Assembly: GCA_029933395.1 (NCBI GenBank)
Contig: JAOZOG010000028.1
Coordinates: forward strand, 1,273-10,606
Length of the DNA: 9,334 bases
Reading direction: 5' to 3'
Origin: Sulfurovaceae bacterium
GTDB taxonomy: Bacteria; Campylobacterota; Campylobacteria; Campylobacterales; Sulfurovaceae
Part shown: positions 6,585 through 9,334 of the stretch, one piece after another
How the letters are laid out: every line of letters starts with the position of its first letter
How positions within the stretch are numbered: position 1 is the stretch's first letter
Program-made: the position numbers and the translations under genes
The notes under the pieces: generated by a model
Database searches by the model: none
What the model was told of the DNA's origin: nothing
What the model saw: the letters and a program-made list of their open reading frames with translations, nothing else

Positions 6585-7856
6585 CTACTTTTTACGCGAA
6601 AGACGGAGAACCGCCTCTTTCTGGTCGACAAAAAATTTGAATCTCTTGAAAAAATTCATACCCAGCAATCCATCGATTCCCTTCTGCTCGAAAGGCGACA
6701 CCATCACATCAAAATTCTGCAGCTCTATCTCTCCGACAGTAAAACTGCCTACCCTGCAGAGGTCAGCAGTGATCTCTCCTCCTGCCGTGTGGAGTCGCAC
6801 GCCTCCTCTTATGACGAAGGGGGAAAAGAGTTTTCCCTCGGCGATATGCGTATAGGTCGCACCGGTATCGATCAGCAGAGTGAGCGTTGTCGCACTGTCG
6901 ATCACAACTTCTACACTGAAATGATCACCTCTTCTATGCAAAGGGATTGCATACTCATACTCCCTGGCACGTGCTTCAGATTGGATGATTTTGTCCAGGA
7001 GTTTGCCCGCCTGACTGCCATAAACCGTATCATTTTGAAGCGTCTCGAGCAATGTGCGGCTTTTATCGTACTGCTGCAAATCAAAATACTGCTGGGCCAA
7101 TGCCATCGTATAGTAACCGCCAAACCGATCATACTCCGTCATACGCTCCAGAAAAGAGAGAAGACGACCATCATCTTTCTCTTTTTTCAACCTGTCAACA
7201 TAGGCATCTGCCGATGTTTTCAGCAGAGCATCGAGCTTTTGTGTTTCACTCTCATCTGCACCCCACTCTTTGGCTCTTTCGATCTGCGCAATGGCATCAA
7301 GAAAGCGTTTTTGACGCAGATAGAAACTGATCAGGTGATCATTCGCTTCCCTGTACTCCGGATCGATCTCCATAAATTGCTCTATCTCTTTGAGATACTG
7401 TTCAGGCGAAGCTTTGGCTCTGCTGTCGAAGTACTGCATCAAAAGCTTTCTATAGAGACCGATATCCTCTTCATCAGCATCCATATAGCGCTCCATCGCA
7501 TCATCGAAGAGTCTCTTTTTGAGCAGCTCCCCAAAATCCGACAGGGCCTGATCTGCAGGAGGAACTTCGGATACAGGGGGTTGCGCTGTGACGGCTTTGC
7601 CCTGAATAATATGATTTTTTACTCCGGAAGGGGTGCGTCCGGCCTCTTTTTGCAACGGCGGCTCTGGTTTTGTTTCGGGCTTTTCGGTGGGCACTTCCGA
7701 TATGGTCGGTGTAGAGACAGATGGCCTGGATTCGGAGCTGTAGTGGCGCAGAAACCACCCCAAAATAATACCGACCAAAAGCGTAAGCAGTAATTTGCCG
7801 ATCTGTTTGCCTTTCAACGTAAGATTTGGAAACAGTTTATCATATTTTTTATCCAA
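6585..7856 (-). CDS. Membrane-anchored retropepsin-like aspartic protease with helical-repeat region
   Basis: A 423-residue protein predicted to sit in the inner membrane with most of it in the periplasm. One helix at about 19-36 (preceded by several Lys, so N-terminus inside) is followed by a Pro/Glu/Thr-rich linker at 45-100. A helical, TPR-like region spans about 103-297; it includes the tandem-like LRQKRFLDAIAQIERAK and FDLQQYDKSRTLLETL. The C-terminal domain (about 300-423) is a single-lobe clan AA aspartic protease: LLIDTGAT at 327-334 with catalytic Asp330, and GIDGLLGMNFF at 393-403, the second conserved motif. A single lobe would have to dimerise to form an active site. The start is uncertain: TTG 7856 has no good ribosome site, and the alternative is TTG 7817; no in-frame ATG occurs before the helical region. 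Natural substrate unknown. Confidence 0.8.
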   Translation of the reverse strand: MDKKYDKLFPNLTLKGKQIGKLLLTLLVGIILGWFLRHYSSESRPSVSTPTISEVPTEKPETKPEPPLQKEAGRTPSGVKNHIIQGKAVTAQPPVSEVPPADQALSDFGELLKKRLFDDAMERYMDADEEDIGLYRKLLMQYFDSRAKASPEQYLKEIEQFMEIDPEYREANDHLISFYLRQKRFLDAIAQIERAKEWGADESETQKLDALLKTSADAYVDRLKKEKDDGRLLSFLERMTEYDRFGGYYTMALAQQYFDLQQYDKSRTLLETLQNDTVYGSQAGKLLDKIIQSEARAREYEYAIPLHRRGDHFSVEVVIDSATTLTLLIDTGATYTHIAEGKLFSPFVIRGGVRLHTAGGEITADLCRVGSFTVGEIELQNFDVMVSPFEQKGIDGLLGMNFFKRFKFFVDQKEAVLRLSRKK

Positions 7857-7867
7857 AAATGGCCAAA
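7857..7867 (+). repeat. 11-base direct repeat, copy 1 (AAATGGCCAAA)
   Basis: AAATGGCCAAA occurs here immediately before the protease start and again at 7928-7938 in the rpmB leader. The core TGGCCA is palindromic. The two copies bracket the rpmB -10 element and lie 71 bases apart, about seven helical turns. This could be an operator pair or chance. Confidence 0.35.
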
Positions 7868-7905
7868 CATATAACTATATAAAGAATATTTTAGACTCTT
7901 TCAGC

Positions 7906-7911
7906 TATAAT
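7906..7911 (+). promoter_or_regulatory. -10 element of the rpmB promoter
   Basis: A perfect TATAAT lies 67 bases before the rpmB ATG, in an AT-rich divergent region. A start near 7918 would give a leader of about 60 bases. The sequence 17 bases upstream (around 7883) is AT-rich with no TTGACA-like box; runs of T and A upstream fit Campylobacterota promoters. A matching promoter for the divergent protease gene is not clear; the region around 7871-7882 (TATATA on the minus strand) is the only candidate. Confidence 0.55.
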
Positions 7912-7927
7912 CGCACAATTATTCACG

Positions 7928-7938
7928 AAATGGCCAAA
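7928..7938 (+). repeat. 11-base direct repeat, copy 2 (AAATGGCCAAA)
   Basis: Second copy of the repeat found at 7857-7867. It falls in the expected 5' leader of rpmB, about 40 bases before the start codon, with the palindromic TGGCCA at 7931-7936. Confidence 0.35.
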
Positions 7939-7977
7939 GTGTCAATGTGGAATCTATATAAGAAAAAGGTAAAAACG

Positions 7978-8187
7978 ATGGCAAGAAGATGCGATGTAAG
8001 CGGCAAAGGCCCGCTGGTAGGAAACAATGTAAGTCACGCGAACAACAAAACAAAAAGAAGACAACTTCCCAACCTCAGATCGGTCAAGATCACGCTTGAG
8101 GATGGCACCACAAAGAGAATCAAAGTTGCCGCTTCTGAGCTCAGAACGATGAAAAAGAAAGCTGCTCAAGCCGCAGCAGTCAGCTAA
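7978..8187 (+). CDS. rpmB: 50S ribosomal protein L28
   Basis: A 69-residue, highly basic ribosomal protein of the large subunit. It begins MARRCDVSGKGPLVGNNVSH, the standard L28 N-terminus, followed by NNKTKRRQLPNL and a VKITLEDGTTKRIKVAASELRT-type core, with a Lys/Ala-rich end. There is only one Cys, so this is the zinc-free form. The ATG at 7978 has AAGG eight bases upstream. An in-frame ATG at 7930 would add 16 residues not seen in the family. The gene lies head-to-head with the protease gene and 26 bases before the potassium channel gene. Confidence 0.97.
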   Translation: MARRCDVSGKGPLVGNNVSHANNKTKRRQLPNLRSVKITLEDGTTKRIKVAASELRTMKKKAAQAAAVS

Positions 8188-8194
8188 GCCCCCA

Positions 8195-8211
8195 GCCTCC
8201 CGGGGTTAGGC
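8195..8211 (+). promoter_or_regulatory. Possible hairpin covering the ribosome site of the potassium channel gene
   Basis: GCCT (8195-8198) is complementary to AGGC (8208-8211), with a C/G-rich interior that allows one or two more pairs. The 3' arm contains the AGG just before the TTG start at 8214. A ribosome ending at the rpmB stop (8185-8187) would cover the 5' arm, so the structure could couple channel translation to L28 translation. An overlapping alternative pairs the C run at 8189-8193 with GGGG at 8202-8205. No T run follows, so it is not a typical terminator. Confidence 0.35.
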
Positions 8212-8213
8212 GA

Positions 8214-9334
8214 TTGACTGCCGCTCAAAAAATCAAAAAGTTTCTCGGATGGAGAAGCACCCCCAAACCCCATATTACTCTCAACGATGAGTATTACGCT
8301 CAGCTAGCACCCTTCAGACTCCCACTCATTCTCACTGTACTGATCATGCTGATCGGTTCGCTCGGCTATATGATCATCGATCACTTTCCTTTGATGGATG
8401 CGATCTACCAGACGGGGATCACATTTACGACGGTCGGTTTTGGAGAGATCCATCCCATCTCCGATGCAGGACGTATCTTTACGATTACCCTGATCATTTT
8501 CGGCTTTGTGGTCTTCTCTATCGCCGTAGGTATTATCGCCGAAGTGATCAAGAGGGGAGAATTTCAGAAAATTTCCAAGGAGCGCCGCATGCTTTATGAG
8601 ATCGCAAGGCTCAAACACCACTTTGTCGTCTGCTACCACAACGACTTTACGATACAGGTCACCGAACAGCTTCGTGCCAACCATGTTCCCTTTGTTGTGG
8701 TCGATCCCAGAGAAGACCTCGAAGAGATTGCCAAAAAATACCACTACCCCTACTTTGTCAGTGAAGAGCCGCATACGGAGGCGGGTATTCTCAAATCTCA
8801 CCTCTCCAGTGCCAAAGGGGTGATCACGCTTGCCGATAATATCGCTGACAATATTGCAACCGTTGCTTCTGTCAGACTCTACGAAAAGGAGATCGGCCGA
8901 AGACGGAAGTACCTCATCATCGCCAACGCCAAAGGCTTCGAAGATGAGCAGAAGCTTCTCAAGCTCGGCGCCGACAAAGTCGTGACTGCCACCAAACTGA
9001 TGGCACAGCGCATCAATGCGATGGCGGTAAGGCCCGATATGGAAAATCTCCTGCAGGAGTTTCTTTACAAAAAAGACACCCCGCTGGATATGGAAGAGGC
9101 CAAAGTCTCCAAAACCAGCTGGCTGACACTCAAGAAGATCAAAGCGGCCCGGTTCAGGGATATCGCCAATGTCACAGTCATCGGTATCCGACAGCAAGAT
9201 GGGAGATTTATCCCCATGCCTACCGGCGATACTGTCATTCTGCCCGGAAGCAAACTGCTGCTGATCGGTACCAGTGACGGAATACGCAAAGCGAAAAAAA
9301 TTATCCGCAAGAAAGAGAAGCCCGAGGAGTTGAA
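8214..9334 (+). CDS. Two-TM potassium channel with RCK (TrkA-N/TrkA-C) domains, KchA-like, 3' end missing
   Basis: The frame stays open to the right edge and gives 373 residues. Order of parts: a short cytoplasmic N-terminus; TM1 at about 36-57; pore helix and selectivity filter TTVGFGE at 72-78; TM2 at about 88-112; an RCK N-terminal domain at about 136-255; and an RCK C-terminal domain at about 297-365 (TVIGIR...GD..L.PG..LLLIGT). This is the MthK/HpKchA architecture: a tetrameric inner-membrane potassium channel gated by ligand binding to the cytoplasmic ring. H. pylori has its channel gene next to rpl28, from memory. The filter has Phe instead of the usual Tyr (GFG for GYG), and the RCK glycine motif is replaced by VVCYHNDFT at 138-146. 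The TTG start at 8214 is the only canonical start before TM1, with GGGG eight bases upstream and AGG three bases upstream. Confidence 0.88.
   Translation, partial: MTAAQKIKKFLGWRSTPKPHITLNDEYYAQLAPFRLPLILTVLIMLIGSLGYMIIDHFPLMDAIYQTGITFTTVGFGEIHPISDAGRIFTITLIIFGFVVFSIAVGIIAEVIKRGEFQKISKERRMLYEIARLKHHFVVCYHNDFTIQVTEQLRANHVPFVVVDPREDLEEIAKKYHYPYFVSEEPHTEAGILKSHLSSAKGVITLADNIADNIATVASVRLYEKEIGRRRKYLIIANAKGFEDEQKLLKLGADKVVTATKLMAQRINAMAVRPDMENLLQEFLYKKDTPLDMEEAKVSKTSWLTLKKIKAARFRDIANVTVIGIRQQDGRFIPMPTGDTVILPGSKLLLIGTSDGIRKAKKIIRKKEKPEEL

Noticed and set aside
6789..7793. Open plus-strand frame of 334 codons opposite the protease gene
   Set aside because: Antisense to the DTGA protease and its helical region; no domain signature and no ribosome site.
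7930..7980. Upstream in-frame ATG giving L28 a 16-residue extension
   Set aside because: L28 proteins begin at MARRC-like sequence, and the ATG at 7978 has a properly spaced AAGG.
8188..8211. Rho-independent terminator after rpmB
   Set aside because: The C/G-rich pairing is not followed by a T run, and the channel gene starts directly after it.
8304..9197. Open minus-strand frame of 297 codons opposite the potassium channel gene
   Set aside because: Antisense shadow of a well-supported channel gene; the translation shows no known motif.
1..9334. CRISPR array, insertion sequence, tRNA or rRNA
   Set aside because: No regularly spaced repeats, transposase motifs, terminal inverted repeats or tRNA-like clover leaf were seen; nearly all sequence is coding and no gap exceeds 130 bases.

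Overview
The window is a stretch of bacterial chromosome, most likely from a Campylobacterota (epsilonproteobacterial) species, perhaps a marine Sulfurovum-like one. The clue is gene order. A ribosomal protein L28 gene (rpmB) is followed by a two-TM/RCK potassium channel gene, as I recall for rpl28 and the HpKchA channel gene in Helicobacter pylori. An rpe gene sits close to a DnaQ-type exonuclease gene, as I recall for Campylobacter jejuni. Both comparisons are from memory and were not searched. No tRNA, rRNA, insertion sequence or CRISPR array was seen, and coding density is very high.

Layout from left to right. Positions 1 to about 4323 (minus strand) hold a five-gene cell-envelope sugar operon, read from right to left: NAD-dependent sugar-nucleotide epimerase, PAP2 phosphatase, ArnT/PMT-type GT-C glycosyltransferase, polyprenyl-phosphate GT2 glycosyltransferase, and the start of a flippase-like (UPF0104/AglD-type) membrane protein cut by the window edge. 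Junctions are overlaps or 3-base gaps, and an extended -10 promoter lies just upstream. Positions 4382 to 6519 (minus strand) hold a housekeeping operon, rpe - small ORF - trpF - DnaQ-like exonuclease, again with an extended -10 promoter. Positions 6585 to 7856 (minus strand) encode a membrane-anchored retropepsin-like aspartic protease with a helical repeat region. A 121-base divergent intergenic region follows, then rpmB and the potassium channel gene on the plus strand; the channel gene runs off the right edge.

The envelope genes read as one pathway. An epimerase supplies a nucleotide sugar, possibly UDP-galacturonate. A GT2 enzyme loads the sugar on undecaprenyl phosphate, a membrane protein may move it, an ArnT-like enzyme transfers it on the periplasmic side, and a PAP2 phosphatase either recycles the carrier or dephosphorylates lipid A. 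The module resembles the Rhizobium LpsL/RgtE/RgtA-D galacturonic acid system in its parts; the sugar and acceptor are inference.

The most novel small item is a 29-codon ORF between rpe and trpF, joined to both neighbours by GTGA stop/start overlaps. Seven of the eleven genes appear to use GTG or TTG starts, so automatic start calls in this region deserve care.
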